Origin: Flavobacteriaceae bacterium GF1
Lineage (GTDB): Bacteria; Bacteroidota; Bacteroidia; Flavobacteriales; Flavobacteriaceae
NCBI GenBank assembly: GCA_009797885.1
Contig: WNKP01000008.1
Span: 62,001-126,000, forward strand
DNA: 64,000 nucleotides
Direction of reading: 5' to 3'
Part shown: piece after piece, positions 43,045-52,041 of the stretch
Layout: each line of letters begins with the position of its first letter
Numbering within the stretch: the stretch's first letter is position 1
Notes under the pieces: model-generated
The model's database searches: none
Seen by the model: the letters and a program-made list of their open reading frames with translations, nothing else
Told to the model about the DNA's origin: nothing
Translations under genes and position numbers: made by a program

Positions 43045-43845
43045 ATGAAAAGGTTTATAGCATTCGTCCTATCGTTCATAATATTTAGCTGTAGTACTGA
43101 TGATCAAATCAACGCTGAATACTCGGAATATATCACAGGGAACTCAATAGATACGGACATCAATTTTATGCCCGAAGAGATATACAACAACAACGAGGCG
43201 CAAGAACCATCGTTAACACTAAAATTAATTACTTCCGAAGAATTCCCTTGTATTAATTATATCATATCCACAACGGAATTTACCAGTGGCAATGAAATCA
43301 TCATACGATTTGATGATATCATAAAACCGGAATGGTGTTTTACTGCCATTGGACCTGCAGTTTCCTATCTTGATTTACCGGAAAACACCAAGAAAGTTAC
43401 TTTTATCAATGGAAATGTAGTCGATCAATACGCTGTGGAAATCAATCAGGAAAAAGTTTCAATCACACGTATCGAAAAGAACTTTACAACTTCTTTGTAC
43501 CCCACCACTTTTAGAATTCCAGAAAACTCATTTGCTTACATTTGTGGCACAAACACCGATAACACCAATATTTACAATGATTTTCTAGCACTATTGGAAC
43601 AGAATCCGGACTTTGTGGAGTTTGAGTTTGAAGGGGAAGGAAGAATACCCTATCCTGAAAGTTCTGATGGAAATTGGGTCAACCATCCTTCTAGATTCTT
43701 CCTATATTCAGATGTCGGGGAATTTGCCAATTTGGCCAATATCCTTAGTGACTTTTCATCAGAAAATATTGAAGAAAATTCCGGAGTGACCATTTTAATT
43801 CAGGGTTGGAACAATATCATATACGGCAGTTGGATACAAAACTAA
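43045..43845 (+). CDS. Lipoprotein of unknown function
   Basis: A 266-residue lipoprotein with signal FIAFVLSFIIFSCSTDD. The mature part is rich in beta-prone and acidic stretches with one Cys pair candidate (EFPCINYI and EWCFTAIG) and no recognised domain. An AAAGGA ribosome-binding site ends 6 bases before the ATG at 43045, which favours it over the ATG at 43039. It is AT-richer in feel than its neighbours and stands alone between divergent SatD and the DGPF gene. Confidence 0.75.
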   Translation: MKRFIAFVLSFIIFSCSTDDQINAEYSEYITGNSIDTDINFMPEEIYNNNEAQEPSLTLKLITSEEFPCINYIISTTEFTSGNEIIIRFDDIIKPEWCFTAIGPAVSYLDLPENTKKVTFINGNVVDQYAVEINQEKVSITRIEKNFTTSLYPTTFRIPENSFAYICGTNTDNTNIYNDFLALLEQNPDFVEFEFEGEGRIPYPESSDGNWVNHPSRFFLYSDVGEFANLANILSDFSSENIEENSGVTILIQGWNNIIYGSWIQN

Positions 43846-44069
43846 AAGCTGTGCAAATACCATATTCCTACGTCCTTTGTTTCCTTTAAAATCTGTTGAC
43901 CATTACCATTGGAAGGCTAACTTTATATAGCTTTATGTGGGCAACGAGGCATGGTAGCCACTAAATCCTAAGCAGAAAAAACCGGACTATTGTCCAGTTT
44001 CCAAGTTTTCAATCATTATGGATATAAACCTTTAGTAGTTATTCATTGAACTCATTTAAAACAAAAAAC

Positions 44070-44420
44070 ATGAAAGATTTTATGATGCTGTTCCACAGCG
44101 AACCCGATCCTGATTTTAACCCTACTCCAGCGCAAATAGAAGAGGAGGTCAAAGCCTGGCAAGATTGGATGGACGGAATTGGCGCACAAGGCAAACTCAA
44201 AAATCCGGGGGAGGCCTTGGGATTTGAAGGAAAGACCATGCATGCGGATGGAACCGTTACCGATGGCCCCTATGCAGAAGTAAAAGAGATCGTGGGAGGT
44301 TTTATGATCGTATCGGCAACTTCCATTGAAGAGGCCATCCAACTTAGTAAGGGTTGCCCCGTCCTAAGTAGCGGCGGCAAAGTGGAGATTAGGGATATTA
44401 TGGTCTTGGATGGCATGTAA
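44070..44420 (+). CDS. DGPF (YCII-related) domain protein
   Basis: A 116-residue ferredoxin-like-fold protein. FMMLFHSEPDP at the start and DGPYAEVKEIVGGFMIV near residue 68 match the DGPF-domain signature (here DGPY). Such proteins are the typical genomic partners of ECF42 sigma factors; the sigma gene follows after 26 bases. Enzyme activity is not established for the family. The ATG at 44070 is used since an upstream TTG at 44046 adds residues outside the domain. Confidence 0.88.
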   Translation: MKDFMMLFHSEPDPDFNPTPAQIEEEVKAWQDWMDGIGAQGKLKNPGEALGFEGKTMHADGTVTDGPYAEVKEIVGGFMIVSATSIEEAIQLSKGCPVLSSGGKVEIRDIMVLDGM

Positions 44421-44446
44421 TACATCATTCAACGGGAAGCAATCTT

Positions 44447-45667
44447 ATGGACAACAAACAACTGTCCGGGATATTTAAGTCTGAGTACAGCAATTTGATT
44501 GCTGTACTCTGCAATTATTATGGGCTGGCCGATCTGCAATTGGCGGAGGATATTGTATCCGAAACCTTTCTTAGGGCCATGAAGGCTTGGTCCCATAAAG
44601 GCATTCCCAGCTTTCCAAAAGCCTGGCTTCGTAAAGTTGCCCAAAATCTGCTGTATGAACACTACCGAAGAAAAAAAATCTATACGGAAAAAATCATTCC
44701 TGAACTGGGTGCGGGAAACGGGCAAACCAACCCAATAGAGATTACGGACAAAATAATTGAAGACAGTCAGCTCCGGATGCTGTTTGTGCTCTGTGACCCC
44801 AAACTCAATACTGAATCCCAGCTTTGTATTGCCCTGCGAATTTTATGTGGTTTCAGTATTGAAGAAATTGCCAGGGCACTCTTATCAAACAAAGAAACCA
44901 TTACCAAAAGATTATACCGGGCCAAAAAAGCCCTCAAAGAACGTAATCGAATTGAAACGAATCTTACGGTAGACCAATATGTTTTAAGGCTTGATAATGT
45001 ATTACGGGTCATTTATTTACTGTTCAACGAAGGGTATTACAGTAGTATCAATGAAGAAAGTATCCGCCACGAAATATGCTGGGAAGCCCTACGATTGAGT
45101 CTTTTTCTGTCTCGGCAAAAAATCTTTCCAAAACCAAAAATATACGCGCTTATCGCCCTAATGTGTTTCCATGCTTCTAGATTGGATGCCAGAACATCCG
45201 GGGAACACGGTGATCTTTTGTACCATGAACAGGATAAAAAAAAGTGGGACATGGATTTGATTCAAAAAGGCAAAAAATACCTAAACCGCTCTGCTACCGG
45301 CAATGAGGTAACCAAGTACCATCTGGAGGCTGCGATCGCTTATTGGCATACCGAGGAAACCAGGGAAAAATGGAATAGCATATTGGCGTTGTACAACCAA
45401 TTGCTCGCCATGGCATATTCGCCTATCATAGCCATGAATCGGACGTATGCCCTTGCCAAAGCAAATTCCGTGGATGAAGCCATTCAAGAAGCCCATAAAT
45501 TGGAGCTAAAGGATAACCACCACTATTTCTGTTTGTTGGCCGAACTTTATCGTATGAAGAACAATACGGATATGGAAATGGACTGTTTACGCAAAGCCAT
45601 GGCATTCGCCAACAAGAAAAATGAAAAGGAATTAATCCAGAAAAGATTGGAAAAGGCAAAGGGATGA
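44447..45667 (+). CDS. ECF sigma factor of the ECF42 type with C-terminal TPR-like extension
   Basis: A 406-residue sigma factor. Region 2 lies at about residues 10-75 (GLADLQLAEDIVSETFLRAMKAW, then WLRKVAQNLLYEHYRRKK) and region 4 at about 120-165 (SIEEIARALLSNKETITKRLYRAK). A long C-terminal extension (NEGYYSS motif, then TPR-like helices to the end) is diagnostic of ECF42 proteins, where it is needed for activity and replaces an anti-sigma factor. It likely transcribes the adjacent DGPF gene. The known ECF42 promoter was looked for by eye upstream of 44070 and not found. Confidence 0.9.
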   Translation: MDNKQLSGIFKSEYSNLIAVLCNYYGLADLQLAEDIVSETFLRAMKAWSHKGIPSFPKAWLRKVAQNLLYEHYRRKKIYTEKIIPELGAGNGQTNPIEITDKIIEDSQLRMLFVLCDPKLNTESQLCIALRILCGFSIEEIARALLSNKETITKRLYRAKKALKERNRIETNLTVDQYVLRLDNVLRVIYLLFNEGYYSSINEESIRHEICWEALRLSLFLSRQKIFPKPKIYALIALMCFHASRLDARTSGEHGDLLYHEQDKKKWDMDLIQKGKKYLNRSATGNEVTKYHLEAAIAYWHTEETREKWNSILALYNQLLAMAYSPIIAMNRTYALAKANSVDEAIQEAHKLELKDNHHYFCLLAELYRMKNNTDMEMDCLRKAMAFANKKNEKELIQKRLEKAKG

Positions 45668-45762
45668 CAGGGGATTGCCTTTGCCGTCCGGTGGGCTTGC
45701 CAACGAAAACTATTTTGTATCCTGTTACAGAAAATTTAAAATGTCTTCCCTTATTGAATCCT

Positions 45763-45770
45763 TATCTTTG
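45763..45770 (+). promoter_or_regulatory. TAnnTTTG-type -7 element upstream of the MutS2-like gene
   Basis: TATCTTTG lies 18 bases before the ATG at 45789 and matches the Bacteroidota -7 consensus TAnnTTTG. A matching -33 TTTG at the right distance is not evident, so this is a moderate call. Confidence 0.45.
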
Positions 45771-45788
45771 CCCCGCTAGAAGAGGAAC

Positions 45789-47960
45789 ATGGAACCCATT
45801 CATTCAAAAACCCTACAGGACTTAGAGTTTCCCACTGTTTTGGAACAACTTGCCGCCCGTTGTACTACAGAACTGGGCAAGGAATCCGCAATGGAACTTG
45901 AACCGCTGACCCACCAGGAAACCCTGATGCAACAATTGGGGCAAACCTCGGAATATTTGGCTTCCTTTTTCAATGAAAACCGTATTCCCAACCATGGTTT
46001 TGATGCCATCACCAAAGAGCTGAAATTACTTCAAATAGAAAATACCGTTTTGGAGGTTTCCGGATTTCGGCGGATTGCCCATTTATGTACCACCACCTCC
46101 TTGCACAAGAAGTTTTTTAAAAAGTTCAAAGAATACTATCCCCTATTGTTTGCATTCACAGAGGGAATCCAGGAAAACACCTTTATTCCCAATGAAATTG
46201 GAGCGGTCATTGATAAATTCGGAGAAATCCGTGATAATGCTTCCGTAGACCTAAAACGGATTCGTTTGGATATCAATTCGGTGCGCGGTAAGATCAATCA
46301 AAGTTTTGGGGCTGCCCTTTTCCGTTATCTGTCGGCCGATTTTTTGGATGACATCAAGGAATCCATTGTGGAGAATAGAAGGGTTTTGGCCGTTAGGGCC
46401 ATGCACCGCCGTAAGGTGAAGGGTACGGTCATGGGAAATTCAAAAACGGGAAGTATCGTCTATATTGTTCCCGAAACCACTTTACAGTATAGTACGGAAC
46501 TCAGCAATTTGGAGTTTGAGGAAAAAGAGGAAATTCGGCGTATCCTATTGGAACTCACCAATGCCATTCGCCCAGAGGCCCCAGCATTGGAAACCTTCCA
46601 ATTCTTTTTGACCCATATGGATATGACCGCGGCCAAGGCAAAATATGCCTCGGAAATGAACGCGTTGTTACCCGAAATCAATGCGGAACGAAAACTGATT
46701 CTCCGGGACGCCTACCACCCACTGTTGTATTTGACCAATAAACAAAAAAAAGAAAGAACCTGGCCGCAGACCATAGAACTACAGCAAAACAACAGGATCA
46801 TCGTGATTTCCGGCCCCAATGCAGGAGGAAAAAGTATTACATTGAAGACCATTGGATTACTACAGGTAATGCTCCAATCCGGACTCTTAATCCCTGTCCA
46901 TGAAAGAAGTTCCGTATGCTTTTTTGATAAGGTCTTGACGGATATTGGTGATAACCAATCCATAGAAAACCATTTGAGCACTTATAGTTATCGCTTAAAG
47001 AACATGAACCAGTTTTTAAAGCGGTGCAATAACCGTACGCTATTCTTGATCGATGAATTTGGAACGGGCTCAGATCCGGAACTTGGAGGTGCCTTGGCGG
47101 AAGCCTTTTTGGAAGTGTTTTATGAGCGCGAAGCTTTTGGTGTTATTACTACCCATTACGCCAATTTAAAGCTATTGGCGAATGAAATGCCCCATATGAC
47201 CAATGCCAATATGCAATTCGACAACAGAACCCTGGAACCAACATTTAAATTGATTTTAGGGGAGGCAGGAAGTTCCTTTACGTTTGAGGTGGCCCAAAAG
47301 AATGGTATCCCCTACTCCTTGATCAACAAAGCGAAAAAGAAGATAGACCGTGGCAAGGTGCGCTTTGACGCCACCATTTCCAAATTGCAAAAAGAACGCT
47401 CCAAAATGTCCAAAACGGAATCGCGTTTACAGGACGAAGAAACCAAGGCCAAAGAGGAAGCAGCGCGTTTGGAGAAGTTAAACGCCAAGATAAAGTCGAA
47501 ACTCGAGAATTACCAGGAACTCTATGATCACAACCAACGTATGATCCATTTGGGCAATAAGGTGAATGATATTGCCGAACGTTATTTTCATGATCAAAAA
47601 AAGCGACCGTTGATTTCCGAGCTCTTACGGATTGTGGAAACCGAAAACAGTAAACGCAAAAAATCCTCTGTCAAGGAAGCCAAGGCCAAAAGGGCCATTA
47701 AAAAACAGACCGCCAATGAACTCGAGCAGAAGTTGGTAAAAGTGCGGAAAGAAAAAGTGGTAAAAAAGAAAAAAGCCCTCCAAGCCGAAAAGGTCAAACC
47801 ACGACCTGTCTTTAAGATCGGGGACCGGGTTCGTATGCATGATGGCAAAGCGGTCGGGAGTATTGATACGCTGGAAAAAGGAAAAGCCATAGTGAACTAC
47901 GGTCTTTTTACCACCAACGTAAGTGTGGATCTATTGGAGTTGGTCGAGGGAAAGAAATGA
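45789..47960 (+). CDS. MutS2-like DNA-binding ATPase lacking the Smr domain
   Basis: A 723-residue MutS2-family protein. A helical core domain covers about residues 1-320 (including TELGKESAMELEPLT near the start). The ABC ATPase has Walker A GPNAGGKS at 342-349, Walker B LFLIDEFGTGSDPELGGALAEA, and a following TTHYANLK switch. A long charged coiled coil at about 510-680 leads to a KOW/SH3-like end (FKIGDRVRMHDGKAVGSI). The C-terminal Smr nuclease domain of standard MutS2 is absent; the protein ends shortly after the KOW-like block. MutS2 proteins act on recombination intermediates or stalled ribosomes. Confidence 0.87.
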   Translation: MEPIHSKTLQDLEFPTVLEQLAARCTTELGKESAMELEPLTHQETLMQQLGQTSEYLASFFNENRIPNHGFDAITKELKLLQIENTVLEVSGFRRIAHLCTTTSLHKKFFKKFKEYYPLLFAFTEGIQENTFIPNEIGAVIDKFGEIRDNASVDLKRIRLDINSVRGKINQSFGAALFRYLSADFLDDIKESIVENRRVLAVRAMHRRKVKGTVMGNSKTGSIVYIVPETTLQYSTELSNLEFEEKEEIRRILLELTNAIRPEAPALETFQFFLTHMDMTAAKAKYASEMNALLPEINAERKLILRDAYHPLLYLTNKQKKERTWPQTIELQQNNRIIVISGPNAGGKSITLKTIGLLQVMLQSGLLIPVHERSSVCFFDKVLTDIGDNQSIENHLSTYSYRLKNMNQFLKRCNNRTLFLIDEFGTGSDPELGGALAEAFLEVFYEREAFGVITTHYANLKLLANEMPHMTNANMQFDNRTLEPTFKLILGEAGSSFTFEVAQKNGIPYSLINKAKKKIDRGKVRFDATISKLQKERSKMSKTESRLQDEETKAKEEAARLEKLNAKIKSKLENYQELYDHNQRMIHLGNKVNDIAERYFHDQKKRPLISELLRIVETENSKRKKSSVKEAKAKRAIKKQTANELEQKLVKVRKEKVVKKKKALQAEKVKPRPVFKIGDRVRMHDGKAVGSIDTLEKGKAIVNYGLFTTNVSVDLLELVEGKK

Positions 47961-48090
47961 AAATGTATCTTTTTCAGCAATTTCCATCTTAAATTATGAC
48001 CTAACACCATGAAGAATCCAGGTTTTTTGGGTAAAATTGTAAGAAACCTAATTTCATAGTACTTTTTTTACCAATTAAATCATTTTCCCC

Positions 48091-49098
48091 ATGAAACAAA
48101 GAATTATCATTGTCGTAGTCAGTCTGTTTTTTGTCGTCTCCTGTCGTACAAAGTCAGAATCCAATGCTACGACCGAAGCAGCGCAAGAAATTGAAGTTCC
48201 CACACCAGACTTTCAAATCTCATTGGCCCAGTGGTCATTTCATAATGCTTTTTTAGGCCCTAAGAGAGAAGGCTATTGGCAGTGGTTCGTAAAAACGTTA
48301 CAAGAATCACCTGATGATATATTGTTGGGTGACGCAGACCCAAACGACTTCCCAAAAATGGCTGCAAAATTTGGAGTCAAGTCCATTGAACTGGTGAACA
48401 CTTTCTACTATGGAAAAGTTGATGATCAAGCCTTTTGGGACGGTTTTAAACAGCGGTGTGAAGAAGCTGGGGTTTCTGTTGGATTGATTATGTGTGATGC
48501 ATTGGGCAATCTTGGAGATGCCGATGCGGAAGCCAGAAAAAAGGCCGTGGAAAATCATTACAAGTGGGTGGATATCGCAAAGTTTTTGGGAGCACACTCC
48601 ATTCGGGTCAATGCTGCCGGAGAAGGAAGCGCTGAGGAGGTGGCGGCCAACGCCGTTGACGGTCTTACGCAACTGGGCGAATATGGGGCTACCCAGGGCA
48701 TCAACATTATTGTGGAAAACCACGGCGGTTATTCTTCAAACGGGGCCTGGTTGGCCGGGGTTATGGCCCAAGTGAATATGGACAATGTGGGCACACTTCC
48801 CGATTACGGTAACTTCTGTATTGAGCGTGGCCCTGATGGTTGCGTCAATGAATATGATCGTTATAAAGGAATGGCCGAACTAATGCCGTATGCAAAAGGG
48901 GTAAGTGCAAAATCGCACGATTTTGATGAGAACGGCAATGAAACCCAAACCGATTTCTACAAAATGTTGAAAATTGTGAAGGATTCGGGTTTCAAAGGGT
49001 ATATCGGTATAGAATATGAAGGTAGTACGCTTTCCGAAGAAGAAGGAATTGCAGCTACACTGGCCCTTTTAAATAAGGCCATTGATAGCATACAGTAA
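48091..49098 (+). CDS. Sugar phosphate isomerase/epimerase-type TIM-barrel lipoprotein
   Basis: A 335-residue lipoprotein, signal ending FFVVSCRTK. The mature protein is an AP_endonuc_2/xylose-isomerase-like TIM barrel: SLAQWSFHNAF near residue 48, IIVENHGGYSSNGAW near residue 206, VGTLPDYGNFC, SAKSHDFDENG and YIGIEYEGS carry the metal-ligand Glu, Asp, His and Glu positions of the fold. Exported versions are common in this phylum and may act on keto-sugars or inositols in the periplasm. The substrate is unknown. It stands alone, with a run of stem-loops after it. Confidence 0.85.
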   Translation: MKQRIIIVVVSLFFVVSCRTKSESNATTEAAQEIEVPTPDFQISLAQWSFHNAFLGPKREGYWQWFVKTLQESPDDILLGDADPNDFPKMAAKFGVKSIELVNTFYYGKVDDQAFWDGFKQRCEEAGVSVGLIMCDALGNLGDADAEARKKAVENHYKWVDIAKFLGAHSIRVNAAGEGSAEEVAANAVDGLTQLGEYGATQGINIIVENHGGYSSNGAWLAGVMAQVNMDNVGTLPDYGNFCIERGPDGCVNEYDRYKGMAELMPYAKGVSAKSHDFDENGNETQTDFYKMLKIVKDSGFKGYIGIEYEGSTLSEEEGIAATLALLNKAIDSIQ

Positions 49099-49453
49099 GA
49101 AATCAGGAGTAAAACCTGAGGGAAAGTGGACTTCTGAGTCTACTTCAATACTGCTAAACTCATAACAGCCGGCATCAGATTGTTGAATCCTCAACCTGAG
49201 TGGCCGGCTGCTTGTCCAAATCATTCCCAAATCTTATTAAAAGACCGCTTTTGCGACAAGAACATAATGGTATTGTCCACTGAACGTCCCCCAGATTTGT
49301 TGGTCATTTCAAAATGAGATGCGAAGCATTGATTAAGAAATCCAGATTCCCTGTCCTTTGGTTCCCTGTATTCTTAAATGCGTTATAAAATCTAGGCATT
49401 CCATTTAACCTGTAATATCTTTGTAAAGTCCAAAATGACCATTAAAACAGGAA
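49099..49453 (+). other. Intergenic region with nested stem-loops, 355 bases
   Basis: CAGCCGGC at 49166-49173 pairs perfectly with GCCGGCTG at 49203-49210. Inside the loop, GTTGA at 49182-49186 pairs with TCAAC at 49191-49195 around ATCC. A separate small hairpin, TCAGG at 49103-49107 with CCTGA at 49115-49119, lies just after the upstream stop. No T run follows the large stem, so a plain terminator is unlikely; a small RNA or a repeat element is possible. A TATCTTTG promoter-like element is at 49416-49423. Confidence 0.45.
49416..49423 (+). promoter_or_regulatory. TAnnTTTG-type -7 element
   Basis: TATCTTTG lies about 30 bases upstream of the ATG at 49454 and fits the Bacteroidota -7 consensus. 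A -33 motif was not clear, so the call rests on one element and its position. Confidence 0.4.
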
Positions 49454-49864
49454 ATGATTGAAAAGTCTAAAAAAATAATCCTCTTTGACGGCGTATGCAA
49501 CCTTTGTAACGGAGCCATTCAATTTGTTATCAAGCGGGACAAAAAAGATGTCTTCCGCTATGCGGCGCTACAAAGTGAAATTGGCCAGGAAATGATTTCC
49601 GAGCGGGGTATTGATACCGCTAAAACGGATTCCATTATACTGGTGGCACCAGGGCTTGCTTATTATACCAAATCAGAGGCGGCACTGGAGATTGCCAGGG
49701 AGTTTGGTGGTCTATGGAAGGTATTGTTGGTGTTTAAGTGGATACCTTCCTCCTTAAGGGACGGCCTATATGATGTGGTCGCACGAAACCGATACAAATG
49801 GTTCGGTCGCAAGGATCAATGCATGATTCCGACCCCGGAATTACAGGCCAAATTTTTGGGTTGA
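49454..49864 (+). CDS. DCC1-like thiol-disulfide oxidoreductase (DUF393)
   Basis: A 136-residue protein. The family signature is the N-terminal LFDGVCNLCNGAIQFV, where the CxxC pair (Cys 15 and 18) lies in a thioredoxin-like loop. The middle has FRYAALQSEIGQ and the end WFGRKDQCMIPTPELQAKF, both usual for DUF393. It should be a cytosolic thiol-active protein; substrates are unknown. A promoter-like TATCTTTG lies upstream, so it is probably transcribed alone. Confidence 0.92.
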   Translation: MIEKSKKIILFDGVCNLCNGAIQFVIKRDKKDVFRYAALQSEIGQEMISERGIDTAKTDSIILVAPGLAYYTKSEAALEIAREFGGLWKVLLVFKWIPSSLRDGLYDVVARNRYKWFGRKDQCMIPTPELQAKFLG

Positions 49865-49971
49865 CTCATTCAAACCTCCCCTTCCCTAATCCATTTTCGG
49901 CATTGGATCACTTGGTGTTTTTAAACTGTTCTTTTTGATGGAAGTTTGATTTCAATTTTAAACTGACCGTC

Positions 49972-52005
49972 ATGAAAAAGCTCATCGTATTCCTGTTATG
50001 TATTCCCAGTATCCTTTTCCCCAATGACCAAAAAGTCCCTTCCAAAATCAAGGCCGTTACCGTATATTTAAGCGGCGCCCAAATCACCCGGACCGCAACC
50101 TGCGCTTTAAAGGAAGGCTCCAACGAGGTGGTATTTACAGGACTTTCCCACAAGATTGATGAAAGTAGCATACAGGTTTCCGGACTTGATGCCGTTTCCA
50201 TCCTTTCCATAGCCTATAACATCAATTATCTGGAGAAGTCGGAAAGTAATCCGCAGGTAAAGGAATGGGAAAATCGGATCAAAGCATTGGAACATCAAAT
50301 CACCTTGCTAAAGAATCGAATCCATGGGTTGGAGGAAGAAGAAAAAGTAATTACCACTAATCGAATGGTAAGTACGGACACCCAGGCCTTAAACCTGGAA
50401 AAGGTAAAGGAAATCAGTCAATACTATCGTGTACGTATTACGGCCATTAAGAATGAAGTATTCGAGACCACCCTGGAAATCGATACATTGAAAATGGAGG
50501 TCACGATGCTACAAAAACAATTGGCCGAAGCCAATGGCGCCCCTGAAGAAGAACAAGGGGAAATCACCCTTAAATTTGACGCGCCAAAGGCCACCAATCT
50601 GATGATGACCCTGAAATACATGGTCAATGATGCTGGTTGGGTGCCCAATTATGATATAAAGTCCACGGCATTGAACGCTCCCCTGAGTCTTGCCTATAAA
50701 GCGAACGTTTATCAAAATACAGGACAGGACTGGAACAGGGTTAATGTAGTGCTTTCCACAGGAAATCCGGATTACAATATTAGCAAACCCAAATTGGACG
50801 CCCATTACCTTAATTTTACCGCTGCATATTCCAGAAGGTACTCCCCTTCCCAAAAGAAAAAGGGTTATGCCTTTAATCCCAGTATCAAAAAAGTAGCGGG
50901 TACGGTAACCGATGCTTCCGGACAGCCCCTGCCGGGTGTCACTATCGTAATCAAGGGAACCAACAAGGGCACCCAAACCGATTTTGATGGCAATTATAGC
51001 CTTGAAGTGCCCTATGGCCAGGAACTCAGCTTTAAATATATCGGTATGATCGATCAGGACATCCCGTTGTATTCCTCAATGATTAATTTGAGCATGGAAG
51101 AAGATGCACAAGTACTGGAGGAAGTTGTGGTCACTGGTTATGGCGGTCAAAGCCGTAATTTAGCCGGAGCGGCTTCCGGAATATGGGTACGGGGAGTTGC
51201 TTCCGTTAAAAATTATGCTGAACCCCTTTATGTCATTGATGGTGTTCCCGTGGACGGTTTTGTGGAAGGCGATTTGGATGCCAGTGAAATTCAAACCGTG
51301 GATATCTTAAAGGGAAGTGATGCCACCGCTCTATACGGGAGCCGTGCCGCCACGGGCGTAATCTTAATCACCACTAAAAAAAGCAATACCAAAGAGGGCG
51401 CCACCAAAACGGAATTTGTTATCAAAAAGTCTTATTCCATCCCCTCCAATAATGACATTACGGCCATTGAAATCAATACCTTTAGGCTTCCAGCGACCTA
51501 TGAGTATTTTGCCGCACCCATCATCAATGAAAATGTATTCCTAACCGCCAGTTTTACTGATTGGGAAAAGCACCAACTCTTGCCTGGTGAAGCCAATATT
51601 TATTTTGAAGGAACCTATGCCGGAAAGACCGTATTGGATCCCTATACCACCAAAAAGGAAATGGTTCTTTCCCTGGGAATTGACACGAACATTACCATTA
51701 CCCGAAAACAGGAACGCAATTTTAAAAGCAAGTCGTTTACCGGGAACAACCGTATCCTGAACAGGACCTATAACTTGGAAGTGAAGAACAACAAGGGGGT
51801 CGCCATTGACTTGAAGTTGGTGGACAGGATTCCCAAATCCCAGGACAAGGAAATAAAGGTGGATGATGTGGTCACCAACAATGCGACCTATGAAACAAAA
51901 AAGGGCCTGCTGACCTGGACCATGAACCTGAAGCCGCTTGAAAGCAAAACCGAACGTTTTTCCTTTCAAGTAAAATATCCTCGAGGGAAATATATATCGC
52001 TTTAA
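49972..52005 (+). CDS. DUF4139 (MuiA-like) protein with an inserted TonB-plug module
   Basis: A 677-residue secreted protein, signal LIVFLLCIPSILFP. Residues about 20-115 are the N-terminal DUF4140 domain (KAVTVYLSGAQITRTA), then a coiled coil at about 95-190. DUF4139 begins near residue 215 (WVPNYDIKSTALNAPLSLAY). It is interrupted at about residues 305-472 by a carboxypeptidase-regulatory-like domain (VAGTVTDASGQPLPGVTIV) and a TonB plug (VVVTGYGGQ, PLYVIDGVPVDG, LKGSDATALYGSRAATGVI). DUF4139 then resumes (EFVIKKSYSIPSNN) to the end. No receptor barrel is present. Function is unknown; the insert suggests binding to TonB-receptor machinery. Confidence 0.85.
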   Translation: MKKLIVFLLCIPSILFPNDQKVPSKIKAVTVYLSGAQITRTATCALKEGSNEVVFTGLSHKIDESSIQVSGLDAVSILSIAYNINYLEKSESNPQVKEWENRIKALEHQITLLKNRIHGLEEEEKVITTNRMVSTDTQALNLEKVKEISQYYRVRITAIKNEVFETTLEIDTLKMEVTMLQKQLAEANGAPEEEQGEITLKFDAPKATNLMMTLKYMVNDAGWVPNYDIKSTALNAPLSLAYKANVYQNTGQDWNRVNVVLSTGNPDYNISKPKLDAHYLNFTAAYSRRYSPSQKKKGYAFNPSIKKVAGTVTDASGQPLPGVTIVIKGTNKGTQTDFDGNYSLEVPYGQELSFKYIGMIDQDIPLYSSMINLSMEEDAQVLEEVVVTGYGGQSRNLAGAASGIWVRGVASVKNYAEPLYVIDGVPVDGFVEGDLDASEIQTVDILKGSDATALYGSRAATGVILITTKKSNTKEGATKTEFVIKKSYSIPSNNDITAIEINTFRLPATYEYFAAPIINENVFLTASFTDWEKHQLLPGEANIYFEGTYAGKTVLDPYTTKKEMVLSLGIDTNITITRKQERNFKSKSFTGNNRILNRTYNLEVKNNKGVAIDLKLVDRIPKSQDKEIKVDDVVTNNATYETKKGLLTWTMNLKPLESKTERFSFQVKYPRGKYISL

Positions 52006-52012
52006 AACCTTT

Positions 52013-52038
52013 GGGCGGCAGAAATGCCGCCCTTTTTT
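52013..52038 (+). terminator. Strong intrinsic terminator
   Basis: GGGCGGCA at 52013-52020 and TGCCGCCC at 52025-52032 form a perfect 8-pair stem with a GAAA loop, followed by six T at 52033-52038. It ends the DUF4139 gene 7 bases after its stop and lies 4 bases from the stop of the convergent gene. Confidence 0.92.
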
Positions 52039-52041
52039 GGT

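Noticed and set aside
42897-43088. A 63-codon plus-strand frame before the lipoprotein gene
   Set aside because: It runs through the TTTCC/GGAAA array and into the lipoprotein start, with no protein-like features.
49972-52005. Plug-containing gene as a SusC or TonB receptor
   Set aside because: The plug is followed by DUF4139 sequence, not by a receptor barrel, and no SusD gene is next to it.
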